Made by a program: the position numbers and the translations under genes | NCBI GenBank assembly: GCA_949752735.1 | Contig: OX457043.1 | Span: 37,384,605 to 37,448,604 of the forward strand | Origin: Lumbricus terrestris | Taxonomy: Eukaryota; Annelida; Clitellata; Crassiclitellata; Lumbricidae | Length of the DNA stretch: 64,000 bases | Direction: 5' to 3' | The notes under the pieces: model-generated | Told to the model about the DNA's origin: nothing | Databases searched by the model: none | What the model saw: only the letters and a program-made list of their open reading frames with translations | Shown here: one piece after another, positions 1-12,210 of the stretch | How positions within the stretch are numbered: the first letter of the stretch is position 1 | Layout: each line of letters opens with the position of its first letter

Positions 1-167
1 GACCTGTACATACGAGACAATAGGTTACTGAGTGTCAGTGGTTTGTAAAGTTTTCAAGACTTGAACCCAGCGCTGTCCAACATTCGAAGTTCAGCCAACA
101 ACGTTAGGTTTAACAGCACAGAATGCAAAATTATCACACAACTTGCCGAGTTTAGTTTGCAAAATGA

Positions 168-279
168 CAACATTTTTTCTACCACAAATTCCGGGACAAT
201 TTGAGATCAATCCGGGACGCGGGACGCACAGAGCCGATTCCGGGACTGTCCCAGCGAATCCGGGACGGTTGGCAGCCCT
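168..279. mobile_element. hAT-like transposon terminus (remnant)
   Basis: The segment has several copies of the motif TCCGGGAC and ends in GGTTGGCAGCCCT, the reverse complement of a CAGGGCTGCCAACC-type terminus typical of hAT elements. No partner end is visible, so the rest of the element lies left of the window or is lost. Bases 1-167 show nothing recognisable. Confidence 0.35.
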
Positions 280-474
280 TACTTGAAGTGAGTGACCAGA
301 GGCTTATGTTAATGGCATATGACAAAGGTAATATAGAAGTTGCTAGATTAGATTAGTTTAGAAAATCACCTGAGGCCAGTCCAGCCAAGCTGCTGTCATC
401 TGCCCAGTCTGGTTGCAGTCATCATCAATAGCCTATTAATAAAAAAAGTTCATAATATATTTGCATTTAAGGAT

Positions 475-510
475 TAGATCATGATATTATCACGATATTA
501 TCATGATCTA
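475..510. repeat. Short near-perfect palindrome
   Basis: The two halves read TAGATCATGATATTATC and GATATTATCATGATCTA, which are reverse complements with one mismatch, separated by two bases. It directly abuts the left terminal repeat of the element that starts at 509. Confidence 0.7.
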
Positions 511-900
511 CCGTATATACTCGACTATAAGTCGAGAAATTTAAGTCTATTTCAAAATGTCAAAAACGGTGTTTGACTTATATTCGAGAGGCAAAACTGA
601 CGGACGATCTTCGGACCGAATATTTAACATTACGAAAATTTACTCCCTACTTAAACGCTCAGTTGATTTTAGTTGGCTTTGTTGTTACATTGTTTTTCCA
701 AGTAAAATTACATATCAACAAATTACTGATTAAATACAGACTAAAACGAAATTTTCTTCTCTTATAACAATGTTATTATAATACTTGTACAATATTTCAT
801 GCAACGAAAGCAATCTCATATATTATCGCTTTATTATCGTTCGGCTGAAAGAACTCAAATATCAAAGCTTCGCATGGTGTTTGAATCGAAGAGTAAGGAC

Positions 901-906
901 GCCAAT
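901..906. repeat. Candidate target-site duplication GCCAAT, left copy (right copy 8863-8868)
   Basis: GCCAAT immediately precedes the first base of the F1 palindrome and is repeated immediately after its last base. Confidence 0.5.
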
Positions 907-939
907 AGTAGTGAAAGGACACAGGAGCTGAGCCAGGCG

Positions 940-1400
940 GGGCTACCGCTAATCCCAGGCCACGCCCCCTTAGGCTGCTAGGCTATAGGCCACGCCCCCT
1001 AGGGCTGCTAGGCTATAGGCCACGCCCCCTAGGCTATTATGCTAATGAGCTATTAATTATCAATTATGCTAATCCGCTGGGCTATTACATAATCCGCGGG
1101 GCTATTACATAATCCGCTCGCCACGCTATAGCACTAAGACGCTATTAGGGGCTATTATGCTAATGAGCTATTACATAATCCGCTGGGCTATTAGGCTAAT
1201 CCGCTGGGCTATGGGCTAATCTGCTCGCCGCGCTATAGTACTAAGACGCTATTAGGGGCTATTATGCTAATGAGCTATTAGGCTAATCCGCTCGCCGCGC
1301 TACAGCCGGGCTATGGGCTAATCCGCCGGGCTATGGGCTAATCCGCCGGGCTATGGGCTAATCCCACGGGCTATAGGCTAATGCACTATTATGCTAAGCA
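940..1400. repeat. Outer tandem array of F1, about 20 bp unit, left arm
   Basis: Degenerate units of the type GGGCTATGGGCTAATCCGCC and GGCTATTAGGCTAATCCGCT are repeated head to tail, next to copies of GGCCACGCCCCCTAG. The mirrored array is at about 8370-8830. From 1400 to 1800 follow roughly 75 bp units containing ACCTGTCAATCAAAC and CAATCAGCGCTAAGCA. Confidence 0.8.
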
Positions 1401-1984
1401 GGCCCCAACAACCTGTCAATCAAACCAGCAGCCACGAAAGCTGTAACCAATCAGCGCTAAGCAATGTCCCAACGACCTGTCAATCAAACGAGCAGCATCG
1501 GAAAGCTATAGCCAATCAGCGCTAAGCAGATTCCAACGACCTGTCAATCAAACGAGCAATTACCCTACCCATCCGCGACGGGACCAACGCATAATTACCC
1601 CCTTTGATCAATAATAGCAGCAATTATCTTGCACACCCGCGACCGGCCGAACGCGTAATTATCATCATCCATCACAATTGACAGTAATTGCCCCACACAT
1701 CCGCTGACCGGTCCAACGAGTAATTATCACCATCCATCACAATTGACAGTAATTGTGCCACACATCCGCTGACCGGCCCAACGAGTAATTACTTCCTTTG
1801 ATTTATAATATGCACAACATTCCATACCATTTCCTTGCATTTTACACTTATATATTAGAAACATATCAAATGCACAGTCAACTATTCCATTTTCTCTTCA
1901 TTTTAGATCTTTATACCTTAGAAAAGCACAAGATGCTCAACTGATCATTTCAATTCGACGTATTTTACCCTTCTATGCATTAGA

Positions 1985-3430
1985 AATCTGCTCACCCTTC
2001 CATTCCGTATTTGGTATTAAATTCGATTATTTCATTCCTGCAGAACTTAGAAAAGCACAAGATGCTCAACTGCCCATTTCAATTCGACGTATTTTACACT
2101 TCTATACCTTAGAAATCTGCTCACCCTTCCATTCCGTATTTGGTGATAAATCCAACTATTTCATTCCTGCAGAACTTAGAAACGTACGAACTGCTCACCC
2201 TTCCATTCCGTATTTGGTGATAAATCCAACTATTTCATTCCTGCAGAACTTAGAAACGTACGAACTGCTCACCCTTCCATTCCGTATTTGGTGATAAATT
2301 CGATTATTTCATTCCTGCAGAACTTAGAAACGACCAAGCTGCTCACCCTTCCATTCCGTATTTGGTGATAAATCCAACTATTTCATTCCTGCAGAACTTA
2401 GAAACGTACGAACTGCTCACCCTTCCATTCCGTATTTGGTGATAAATTCGATTATTTCATTCCTGCAGAACTTAGAAACGACCAAGCTGCTCACCCTTCC
2501 ATTCCGTATTTGGTGATAATTCCGTGTATTTCATTCCTGTCCAACTTAGAAAAGCACAAGCTGCTCACCCTTCCATTCCATATTTGGTGATAAATCCAAC
2601 TATTTCATTCCTGCCGAACTTAGAAACGACCAAGCTGCTCACCCTTCCATTCCGTATTTGTTGATAATTCCGTGTATTTCATTCCTGTCCAACTTAGAAA
2701 AGCACAAGCTGCTCACCCTTCCATTCCGTATTTGGTGATAAATCCAACTATTTCATTCCTGCAGAACTTAGAAACGTACGAACTGCTCACCCTTCCATTC
2801 CGTATTTGGTGATAAATTCGATTATTTCATTCCTGCAGAACTTAGAAACGACCAAGCTGCTCACCCTTCCATTCCGTATTTGGTGATAATTCCGTGTATT
2901 TCATTCCTGTCCAACTTAGAAAAGCACAAGCTGCTCACCCTTCCATTCCATATTTGGTGATAAATCCAACTATTTCATTCCTGCCGAACTTAGAAACGAC
3001 CAAGCTGCTCACCCTTCCATTCCGTATTTGGTGATAATTCCGTGTATTTCATTCCTGTCCAACTTAGAAAAGCACAAGCTGCTCACCCTTCCATTCCGTA
3101 TTTGGTGATAAATCCAACTATTTCATTCCTGCAGAACTTAGAAACGTACGAACTGCTCACCCTTCCATTCCGTATTTGGCATTAAATTCGGCTATTTCAT
3201 TCCTGCACAACCTAGAAAGGCACGAGCTGCGCACCCTTCCATTCCGTATTTGGTGTTAAATCCAACTATTTCATTCCTGCAGAACTTAGAAACGTACGAG
3301 CTGTTCACCATTCCATTCCCTATTTGACAATAAATCCGAATATTTCATTCCCGCCCAACTTAGAAATGTGCGAGCCGCTCACCCTTCCATTCCGTAGTTG
3401 GATATAATTCCACATATTTTAGACATGTAG
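1985..3430. repeat. 74 bp tandem array of F1, left arm (about 19 units)
   Basis: The core unit contains ACCCTTCCATTCCGTATTTG, then a variable stretch (AAATCCAACTA or AATTCGATTA or ATTCCGTGTA), then TTTCATTCCTGCAGAACTTA. The period, counted between successive CTGCAGAACTTAG motifs, is 74 bp. Variants alternate in a higher-order pattern (ACGTACGAACTG, ACGACCAAGCTG, AGCACAAGCTG). The mirrored array occupies about 6340-7800. Confidence 0.9.
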
Positions 3431-3479
3431 AACGTAGAAACATACAAGCTGCTCACCCTGTCATTCTCTAGCTGGAGAT

Positions 3480-3800
3480 AATTCCTTATATTTTAGACTT
3501 GTATATGTTAGGAACACACAAAATACACAACCTTTCATTCCAAGTCCTCATATTTTAGACTTGTATATGTTAGGAACACACAAAATACTCAACCTTTCAT
3601 TCCAAGTCCTTATATTTTAGACTTGTATATGTTAGGAACACACAAAATACTCAACCTTTCATTCCAAGTCCTTATATTTTAGACTTGTATATGTTAGAAA
3701 CACACAAAATACTCAACCCTTCATTCCAAGGCCTTATATTTTAGACTTGTATATGTTAGAAAAACACAAAATACACAGCCGATCATTCCAAGTCCATATA
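3480..3800. repeat. Inner tandem array of F1, about 62 bp unit, left arm
   Basis: About five units carry CATTCCAAGTCCTTATATTT followed by TAGACTTGTATATGTTAG and AACACACAAAATAC. The mirrored array is at about 5985-6300. Confidence 0.85.
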
Positions 3801-4790
3801 TTTTAGCCTTGGAATACTTCAACTTTCCAAGCCCAAGATGGGGATCATTTCTAACTTTCATGCACACAGAAAATCAAAAATCGACGAATCTAGCAGCAGG
3901 ACTATACACAGTATGTAACATAGCACCCTTTCTACATCACACACACACACATACACATACAACTTTTCCACTACAAGGTAATACACAGCTACTCTTTTAC
4001 ACACACACACACATCACAACTATTCAAATTTCTAAGTTACAGATATGCACTTTGTGCCATTTTTCTAAATTAAGGTAGCAAGGACACATGAAACAGGCAA
4101 GAATGTAATATGCATTAGACAAAAGCTTTAAGAGTATAGTTGCAAAGGGTCAGAAATTGAACATTGAAACAGACAAAATGATAAGTATGATAGTTGTGCA
4201 AGCGGATAGGACTTGAACTTTTCGAAATATTTCAAAGTCAGACACGAGCTATTGCCATTGTACGAATTCAAACTTGCAAATTTACTAAGCATGAAATGCA
4301 GAAATTGCATGTGGAACGATGTAGGATGCAAAGTGTGGGGTGGGGAGAGGAGCACATTCTTCAGTTTGTGGAGACAAAGGTGCTCATTGTTTGCAATATG
4401 ACATTAATTTTGGTAAAGTTAGGTTTGCAGACCAAGTATTACATGACTTTTTAGGGTTGAGTGCGTTAAGTTGGCGAAATATGGGGTAGGGGTGAGTGTG
4501 CATTCTTGGGATTTGTGAAAGCAAAAGGTGTGACGCACTTGTGATGAGTCATCGATTTCAGCAAAGTTCGAATATATCGAGTGAAGAATACAAGTTAGGG
4601 TTGCGAGCGGCATATTACAAGATGAATTAGGCGTAGCGAACACGCACAGCTTGGCCAAAAAGCTGCGCTCGACACGTCAAAAACGCTAAGTTCCGATTTT
4701 TTTTGCTGCGAATATTTGCACGGCGACAGCACTCTTCGTGCGGCGGCGGCGGCGGCTGCGATGCACTCCGACCCACACGGACGACTTCGA

Positions 4791-4991
4791 CTCCTGCCGC
4801 GTGGCCACGGAGGCGGCATGCGCTAACAATCGATCGTGCTTTGTCTCGCGCGAAGCTAAAGACTCATGCGTATTGCGGGTAATGAAAATTATTGAAAGAG
4901 CTGTGCCGGGGCGTATTCGACTTTAGATTGCGCGGGTCAAAGCTTGATCTAATTGTGCGCGCATGTCGCAGCCGTCGTCACGCCGCTGGAT
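4791..4991. other. Unpaired 201 bp spacer at the centre of F1
   Basis: The inverted repeat stops at ACGACTTCGA (left) and starts again at TCGAAGTCGT (right). The 201 bp between are GC-rich, do not self-match and contain no convincing gene. On each side lie GGC/GCC trinucleotide runs. A unique spacer argues against a simple head-to-head assembly error. Confidence 0.7.
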
Positions 4992-7900
4992 TCGAAGTCG
5001 TCCGAGTGGGTCGGAGTGCATCGCAGCCGCCGCCGCCGCCGCACGAAGAGTGCTGTCGCCGTGCAAATATTCGCAGCAAAAAAAATCGGAACTTAGCGTT
5101 TTTGACGTGTCGAGCGCAGCTTTTTGGCCAAGCTGTGCGTGTTCGCTACGCCTAATTCATCTTGTAATATGCCGCTCGCAACCCTAACTTGTATTCTTCA
5201 CTCGATATATTCGAACTTTGCTGAAATCGATGACTCATCACAAGTGCGTCACACCTTTTGCTTTCACAAATCCCAAGAATGCACACTCACCCCTACCCCA
5301 TATTTCGCCAACTTAACGCACTCAACCCTAAAAAGTCATGTAATACTTGGTCTGCAAACCTAACTTTACCAAAATTAATGTCATATTGCAAACAATGAGC
5401 ACCTTTGTCTCCACAAACTGAAGAATGTGCTCCTCTCCCCACCCCACACTTTGCATCCTACATCGTTCCACATGCAATTTCTGCATTTCATGCTTAGTAA
5501 ATTTGCAAGTTTGAATTCGTACAATGGCAATAGCTCGTGTCTGACTTTGAAATATTTCGAAAAGTTCAAGTCCTATCCGCTTGCACAACTATCATACTTA
5601 TCATTTTGTCTGTTTCAATGTTCAATTTCTGACCCTTTGCAACTATACTCTTAAAGCTTTTGTCTAATGCATATTACATTCTTGCCTGTTTCATGTGTCC
5701 TTGCTACCTTAATTTAGAAAAATGGCACAAAGTGCATATCTGTAACTTAGAAATTTGAATAGTTGTGATGTGTGTGTGTGTGTGTGTAAAAGAGTAGCTG
5801 TGTATTACCTTGTAGTGGAAAAGTTGTATGTGTATGTGTGTGTGTGTGATGTAGAAAGGGTGCTATGTTACATACTGTGTATAGTCCTGCTGCTAGATTC
5901 GTCGATTTTTGATTTTCTGTGTGCATGAAAGTTAGAAATGATCCCCATCTTGGGCTTGGAAAGTTGAAGTATTCCAAGGCTAAAATATATGGACTTGGAA
6001 TGATCGGCTGTGTATTTTGTGTTTTTCTAACATATACAAGTCTAAAATATAAGGCCTTGGAATGAAGGGTTGAGTATTTTGTGTGTTTCTAACATATACA
6101 AGTCTAAAATATAAGGACTTGGAATGAAAGGTTGAGTATTTTGTGTGTTCCTAACATATACAAGTCTAAAATATAAGGACTTGGAATGAAAGGTTGAGTA
6201 TTTTGTGTGTTCCTAACATATACAAGTCTAAAATATGAGGACTTGGAATGAAAGGTTGTGTATTTTGTGTGTTCCTAACATATACAAGTCTAAAATATAA
6301 GGAATTATCTCCAGCTAGAGAATGACAGGGTGAGCAGCTTGTATGTTTCTACGTTCTACATGTCTAAAATATGTGGAATTATATCCAACTACGGAATGGA
6401 AGGGTGAGCGGCTCGCACATTTCTAAGTTGGGCGGGAATGAAATATTCGGATTTATTGTCAAATAGGGAATGGAATGGTGAACAGCTCGTACGTTTCTAA
6501 GTTCTGCAGGAATGAAATAGTTGGATTTAACACCAAATACGGAATGGAAGGGTGCGCAGCTCGTGCCTTTCTAGGTTGTGCAGGAATGAAATAGCCGAAT
6601 TTAATGCCAAATACGGAATGGAAGGGTGAGCAGTTCGTACGTTTCTAAGTTCTGCAGGAATGAAATAGTTGGATTTATCACCAAATACGGAATGGAAGGG
6701 TGAGCAGCTTGTGCTTTTCTAAGTTGGACAGGAATGAAATACACGGAATTATCACCAAATACGGAATGGAAGGGTGAGCAGCTTGGTCGTTTCTAAGTTC
6801 GGCAGGAATGAAATAGTTGGATTTATCACCAAATATGGAATGGAAGGGTGAGCAGCTTGTGCTTTTCTAAGTTGGACAGGAATGAAATACACGGAATTAT
6901 CACCAAATACGGAATGGAAGGGTGAGCAGCTTGGTCGTTTCTAAGTTCTGCAGGAATGAAATAATCGAATTTATCACCAAATACGGAATGGAAGGGTGAG
7001 CAGTTCGTACGTTTCTAAGTTCTGCAGGAATGAAATAGTTGGATTTATCACCAAATACGGAATGGAAGGGTGAGCAGCTTGTGCTTTTCTAAGTTGGACA
7101 GGAATGAAATACACGGAATTATCAACAAATACGGAATGGAAGGGTGAGCAGCTTGGTCGTTTCTAAGTTCGGCAGGAATGAAATAGTTGGATTTATCACC
7201 AAATATGGAATGGAAGGGTGAGCAGCTTGTGCTTTTCTAAGTTGGACAGGAATGAAATACACGGAATTATCACCAAATACGGAATGGAAGGGTGAGCAGC
7301 TTGGTCGTTTCTAAGTTCTGCAGGAATGAAATAATCGAATTTATCACCAAATACGGAATGGAAGGGTGAGCAGTTCGTACGTTTCTAAGTTCTGCAGGAA
7401 TGAAATAGTTGGATTTATCACCAAATACGGAATGGAAGGGTGAGCAGCTTGGTCGTTTCTAAGTTCTGCAGGAATGAAATAATCGAATTTATCACCAAAT
7501 ACGGAATGGAAGGGTGAGCAGTTCGTACGTTTCTAAGTTCTGCAGGAATGAAATAGTTGGATTTATCACCAAATACGGAATGGAAGGGTGAGCAGTTCGT
7601 ACGTTTCTAAGTTCTGCAGGAATGAAATAGTTGGATTTATCACCAAATACGGAATGGAAGGGTGAGCAGATTTCTAAGGTATAGAAGTGTAAAATACGTC
7701 GAATTGAAATGGGCAGTTGAGCATCTTGTGCTTTTCTAAGTTCTGCAGGAATGAAATAATCGAATTTAATACCAAATACGGAATGGAAGGGTGAGCAGAT
7801 TTCTAATGCATAGAAGGGTAAAATACGTCGAATTGAAATGATCAGTTGAGCATCTTGTGCTTTTCTAAGGTATAAAGATCTAAAATGAAGAGAAAATGGA

Positions 7901-8862
7901 ATAGTTGACTGTGCATTTGATATGTTTCTAATATATAAGTGTAAAATGCAAGGAAATGGTATGGAATGTTGTGCATATTATAAATCAAAGGAAGTAATTA
8001 CTCGTTGGGCCGGTCAGCGGATGTGTGGCACAATTACTGTCAATTGTGATGGATGGTGATAATTACTCGTTGGACCGGTCAGCGGATGTGTGGGGCAATT
8101 ACTGTTGGTGATGAAAGGATGTAATTACGCGGGTGTGCAAGATAATTGCTGTTATTATTGATCAAAGGGGGTAATTACGCGTTGGACCCGCCGCGGATGG
8201 GTAGGGTAATTGTTCGTTTGATTGACAGGTCGTTGGGATCTGCTTAGCGCTGATTGGCTATAGCTTTCCGATGCTGTTCGTTTGATTGACAGGTCGTTGG
8301 GACATTGCTTAGCGCTGATTGGTTACAGCTTTCGTGGCTGCTGGTTTGATTGACAGGTTGTTGGGGCCTGCTTAGCATAATAGTGCATTAGCCTATAGCC
8401 CGTGGGATTAGCCCATAGCCCGGCGGATTAGCCCATAGCCCGGCGGATTAGCCCATAGCCCGGCTGTAGCGCGGCGAGCGGATTAGCCTAATAGCTCATT
8501 AGCATAATAGCCCCTAATAGCGTCTTAGTACTATAGCGCGGCGAGCAGATTAGCCCATAGCCCAGCGGATTAGCCTAATAGCCCAGCGGATTATGTAATA
8601 GCTCATTAGCATAATAGCCCCTAATAGCGTCTTAGTGCTATAGCGTGGCGAGCGGATTATGTAATAGCCCCGCGGATTATGTAATAGCCCAGCGGATTAG
8701 CATAATTGATAATTAATAGCTCATTAGCATAATAGCCTAGGGGGCGTGGCCTATAGCCTAGCAGCCCTAGGGGGCGTGGCCTATAGCCTAGCAGCCTAAG
8801 GGGGCGTGGCCTGGGATTAGCGGTAGCCCCGCCTGGCTCAGCTCCTGTGTCCTTTCACTACT
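4992..8862. repeat. Right arm of F1
   Basis: Inverted copy of 907-4790. Translations of the mirrored open frames 4128-4658 and 5124-5654 are identical. Visible differences include the length of the CA/TG tract near 3945/5840 and 4000/5775, and a shortened segment near 8100-8150. Confidence 0.85.
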
Positions 8863-8868
8863 GCCAAT

Positions 8869-10116
8869 AAGTAAGGTAGCCGTCTTTGTCTATTATTTTG
8901 GCAACAGCGTGGCCCATCTTTCATGTATTATTACAAGAAATATCAAAACTTTGCATGGTCGAATCAAAGATTAAGCATGAAGATGAGTATGGTAGCCATC
9001 TTTATCATTATTATTTTAGCAATAGCATGGCTTATCTTTCATGTGTATCATCGTGTTTAGCGTTTTTGGGACGTTTATAATGTCTACAGTTTCACGGCAT
9101 GGCCGCCGTATGTCTTATGCGCGAGTATCGGCAACGAACTGTCACGTTTTCCAAGTGCTTCTTTGAATATATTATTACAGAAAACATCAAAACTTCGCAT
9201 GGTCGAATCGAAGATTAAGCATGCAAATGAGTAGCCATAGTAGTAGTAGTAGGCTAGTACGGTAGCCGTCTTTGTCAATTAATTTAGCAACAGCGTGGCT
9301 TATCTTTCATGTATACTACGGCATTTAGACAAAGGTCATGACAACAGCAAATTGGATTAGTTTTGAGATAGATGGAGAGGAAATAGAGGTGGTAAAAAGC
9401 TTCACATTCTTGGGAACGCTGATCGAAAAAGAGGGAAAATGTGATCCAGAAATAAAACGAAGGATAGCGATAGAGAAAACCGCAATGATTGGACTGGAAA
9501 AGATATGGAAGGACAAACATGTAAGTTTAGATACTAAAAAGAGGCTCGTGAGAGCACTGATCTTCCCTACAATATTATATGGCTGCGAGACATGGACAAA
9601 GACAAAGAATATGGAGAAAAAGATTAACGCATGCGAAATGTGGATTTGGAGGAAGATGTTGAGAATATCTTGGACAGAGAAAAGAACGAACGAATCTATA
9701 AGAATGGAGATAGGATTGGAAAAAGAAGAGTCGTTAAAACAACTCGCGACAAGATTGAAGCTAAGATTCTTCGGGCATGTAATGCGATCTGATGGTTTGG
9801 AGAAGGAAATGATGCTGGCTTGCGGTGAGGGAAGGAGAAGACTCGGCAGACCAAGGATGAAATGGATGGACGAGATACACGACATAACTGGCATGAATTT
9901 GGAAGAACTGAGGGACTTGTCTGCGAACAGAGAATAGAGAATGTGTATCAGGACGATCGCTAGAGCTCTACGAGCTGACAGCACAAGGTGACAAGGTGAC
10001 GGCATTTAGCATTTTTGGGACATTTGTAACGTCTACAGTTTTCACGGCATGGCCGCCATACGACTTATGCACGAGTATCGGCAATGAACTGTTGCGTTTT
10101 CCAAGTGCTTCTCTGT
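8869..10116. repeat. Degenerate tandem modules flanking F1
   Basis: Three modules recur. Module A contains GTAGCCGTCTTTGTC and GCGTGGCTTATCTTTCATG (8877, 8985, 9250). Module B contains TTTTTGGGAC, CACGGCATGGCCGCC and TTCCAAGTGCTTCT (9060 and 10008). Module C contains CATCAAAACTTCGCATGGTC and GATTAAGCATG (8940, 9185). A partial module C lies left of F1 near 857, so F1 landed inside this array. The LINE at 9329-9998 split the last unit. Confidence 0.65.
9329..9998 (+). mobile_element. 5'-truncated LINE copy with 3' part of the reverse transcriptase ORF
   Basis: The frame from 9338 encodes the carboxy-terminal region of a non-LTR retrotransposon polyprotein. It shows the thumb motif FTFLGTLIEKEGKCDPEIK, then LYGCETWTKTK, LRISWTEKRTNES, LRFFGHVMRSDGLEKE and GRPRMKWMDEI. 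A stop at 9937 interrupts it just before the normal end (ARALRADSTR) at about 9987. The copy is bounded by an 11 bp target duplication ACGGCATTTAG (9318-9328 and 9999-10009) and ends in a short CAAGGTGACAAGGTGA tail, so it is a complete target-primed insertion that is 5' truncated. It is not functional by itself. A shorter minus-strand copy of the same family is at 11961-12203. Confidence 0.9.
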
Positions 10117-10124
10117 AGGCCCCT

Positions 10125-11420
10125 ATAGACCTGGGAGTCGACCCCAATAAGTCGACCCCAGTCGACTTGGTCATCCCAAGTCGGGTCGGGTCGTTTCTGC
10201 TCACCGCAACTGACCCCAAGTCGAATTTTGTAGATAGAAGTCACTTGAAGTTGTTTTTACCTCAAGTCGACTTAAACCGACTTGATACACAAACATAGTT
10301 AAATTTGTCACTTCAAACCAATGATTATGACAACATTTAAGCAGCTTTTGTAAAGTTTTGTTGCCTAGTGTGTTTACAAGAATGAATGAGGCCTTTGCTA
10401 AACAGAGACTTAGGCTAAGCTACTGATTATTTCGCCGGTAAGCTATCGTGCAGACTGCCGAGTGCCGATCTATTCATATAATTTGTAATTTTATGCTTAA
10501 ATGTCACGCTTAGGCATGTGCTTAATTAAAATGGTGAAACAAAATGTTACTAAAATATTAGCACGTGTGCTTATCAAGCAATCAGTGAACTTCTAGTGGT
10601 CAGTGAATTCGGGGCAAAGAAAGCTAGATCTACAAGGCCTATAATAAATCGATTATCGATAGTTTCGCGCTACAGTTTGGAGCGCTGCATCTGGAATTGT
10701 CTGCAGACGGAAAAACTATTGTAGTGCAAATTGGACAATGAAAGACTTTACTGTCAGTGAGTAGGCCTAGTAGCTGTAGTAGCCTACTGTACGATGATGC
10801 GCTTGCAATGCTAGCCTATATGCTAAGTTCCGAAATGATGTTAGTGGCCAAATAATTATGAAAACAGAATTACAAATTAGGCTTATCATAACACGTCATT
10901 CAGTGCAACCACGCAGTCAGCGGTCCGCTATTTTATCTTAGACCTTGCGCTTTTAACAAATTTATTTAATATTAATATTAAAAAATAATAATAATGAGTG
11001 TAATCTGAATAATCACAGGCAATTGACAAGCTAAAATTCATAGGCCTAATAATTTGCCGTCGCATTGTCTCGGTTACTAGATGGCCCAAAGCATCACAAA
11101 ACTATTCAAACTGAAACACAAACAGCTTGAAATGGGCTTAATAAGACTTTAACAAATTCATGTATCAATTACTCATTTGTAGGCCTAAATTAAAATAATG
11201 CTGCAGGAAAATTGGCTTGACTTCTTGCATTAGTAGTCGTACGTAGACCTAGGCTAATGGCTAGTACCATGTCAGAAGTCGACTTCAAGTCGGAAGTCGG
11301 TTGTTTTCTGCCAAGTCGGGTCAAGTCGTTTTGACGCCGAAAAGTCGACTTCAAGTCGACCTCAAGTCACTTTAGGGTCAAGTGGGGTCAGATTAGGTGA
11401 CCAAAGTCACTCCCAGGTCT
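10125..11420. mobile_element. Non-autonomous hAT-type element with AAGTCG subterminal repeats
   Basis: The ends carry AGACCTGGGAGT and its inverse. The 8 bp AGGCCCCT is duplicated at 10117-10124 and 11421-11428, as expected for hAT. The first and last 150 bp are packed with GTCGAC and AAGTCG motifs, possible transposase-binding repeats (inference). The 1.0 kb interior has no coding signal. Confidence 0.7.
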
Positions 11421-11960
11421 AGGCCCCTAACATTGGACTATACAAATTATATCACAGGATTCTAAAATCAGCCGTTATATCCCGCGTACGGCATATTTTC
11501 AGCACCTACGGTGTCCCATTGTACATCTCTAAGTGGGCCATACTTACTTACTCAAATATCGAATCTATGCATGGTGCTAGAACCAAGAAGTGGTGAACGG
11601 AAGTCATCTACCTATAGGTCCTATATGTATTCATATATTGATTATTGATACTATAAACGATTTCCAAACATAATTTCACATAATTTGCGTATTTTATGAA
11701 TTTCTTTAATCATTAAAAATTACATTGATCAATGTCACTTGTATTGATTTTATGCATTCAACTTATATTCGAGCCGTCGAAAAAACTACACTTCGAATTA
11801 TACTTGAATTGACTTATAGTCGAGTATATATGGTAATACTTAAATGCAAAAATATTTCTGTAGTGCTGTAATCACAATAAACAAAGCCTTCGATCGTAGG
11901 CCATTTTTATCATTATCAATTAGTATTGATAATGATAAACAATTTAAAATGAAGTTAATT

Positions 11961-12203
11961 CACCTTGTGCTGTCAGCTCGTAGAGCTCTAGCGATCATGC
12001 TGACACACATTCTCCATTGTTCTCTGTTCGCAGACAAGTCCCTCAGTTCTTCCAAATTCATGCCAGTTATGTTGTGTATCTCGTCCATCCATTTCATCCT
12101 TGGTCTGCCGAGTCTTCTCCTTCCCTCACCGCAAGCCAGCATCATTTCCTTCTCCAAACCATCAGATCGCATTACATGCCCGAAGAATCTTAGCTTCAAT
12201 CTT
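11961..12203 (-). mobile_element. 5'-truncated LINE fragment, same family as 9329-9998
   Basis: The minus strand encodes LRFFGHVMRSDGLEKEMM, GRPRMKWMDEIHNITG and the intact end REQWRMCVSMIARALRADST plus R and stop, without the internal stop of the other copy. Flanked by GTTAATT (11954-11960 and 12204-12210), probably the target duplication. Confidence 0.85.
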
Positions 12204-12210
12204 GTTAATT

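Larger units (their letters stand above)
907..8862. mobile_element. Foldback element F1: 8 kb palindrome
   Basis: The whole interval is an inverted repeat. The left arm is 907-4790, the right arm 4992-8862, and the spacer 201 bp. Mirror coordinates sum to 9782 near the centre and 9769 at the outer ends, so the arms differ by only about 13 bp of net indel and a few substitutions. Termini read AGTAGTGAAAGG and its inverse. The six bases GCCAAT occur at 901-906 and again at 8863-8868, a likely target-site duplication. There is no credible gene: open frames occur as mirrored pairs in both arms. Structurally this resembles foldback transposons such as sea urchin TU or fly FB elements (known class). 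It lies in ETFB intron 3. Near identity of the arms suggests recent arrival or gene conversion. Confidence 0.85.
509..11835. mobile_element. Large element bounded by a TACCGTATATACTCGA inverted repeat
   Basis: The left end reads TACCGTATATACTCGACTA and the right end is its inverted copy with a few mismatches (TACCATATATACTCGACTA); the repeat continues with ATAAGTC. The inner ends also share TTCGA- and ACTTATA-containing sequence. It encloses foldback F1, a LINE copy, a hAT copy and the degenerate repeats at 8869-10116, so most of its 11 kb is secondary insertion. The 510-906 stretch is AT-rich and holds no convincing gene. The superfamily is not assigned; a TA target duplication is possible but not proven. 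Confidence 0.5.

Noticed and set aside
1985..3430. CRISPR-like regular repeats
   Set aside because: Units are contiguous and similar along their whole length, with no unique spacers, and the DNA is eukaryotic. They are tandem modules of a foldback element.
4128..5654. Mirrored open frames of 60-90 codons in both arms of F1
   Set aside because: They are the same sequence read from two inverted arms, with low-complexity composition and no protein motif.
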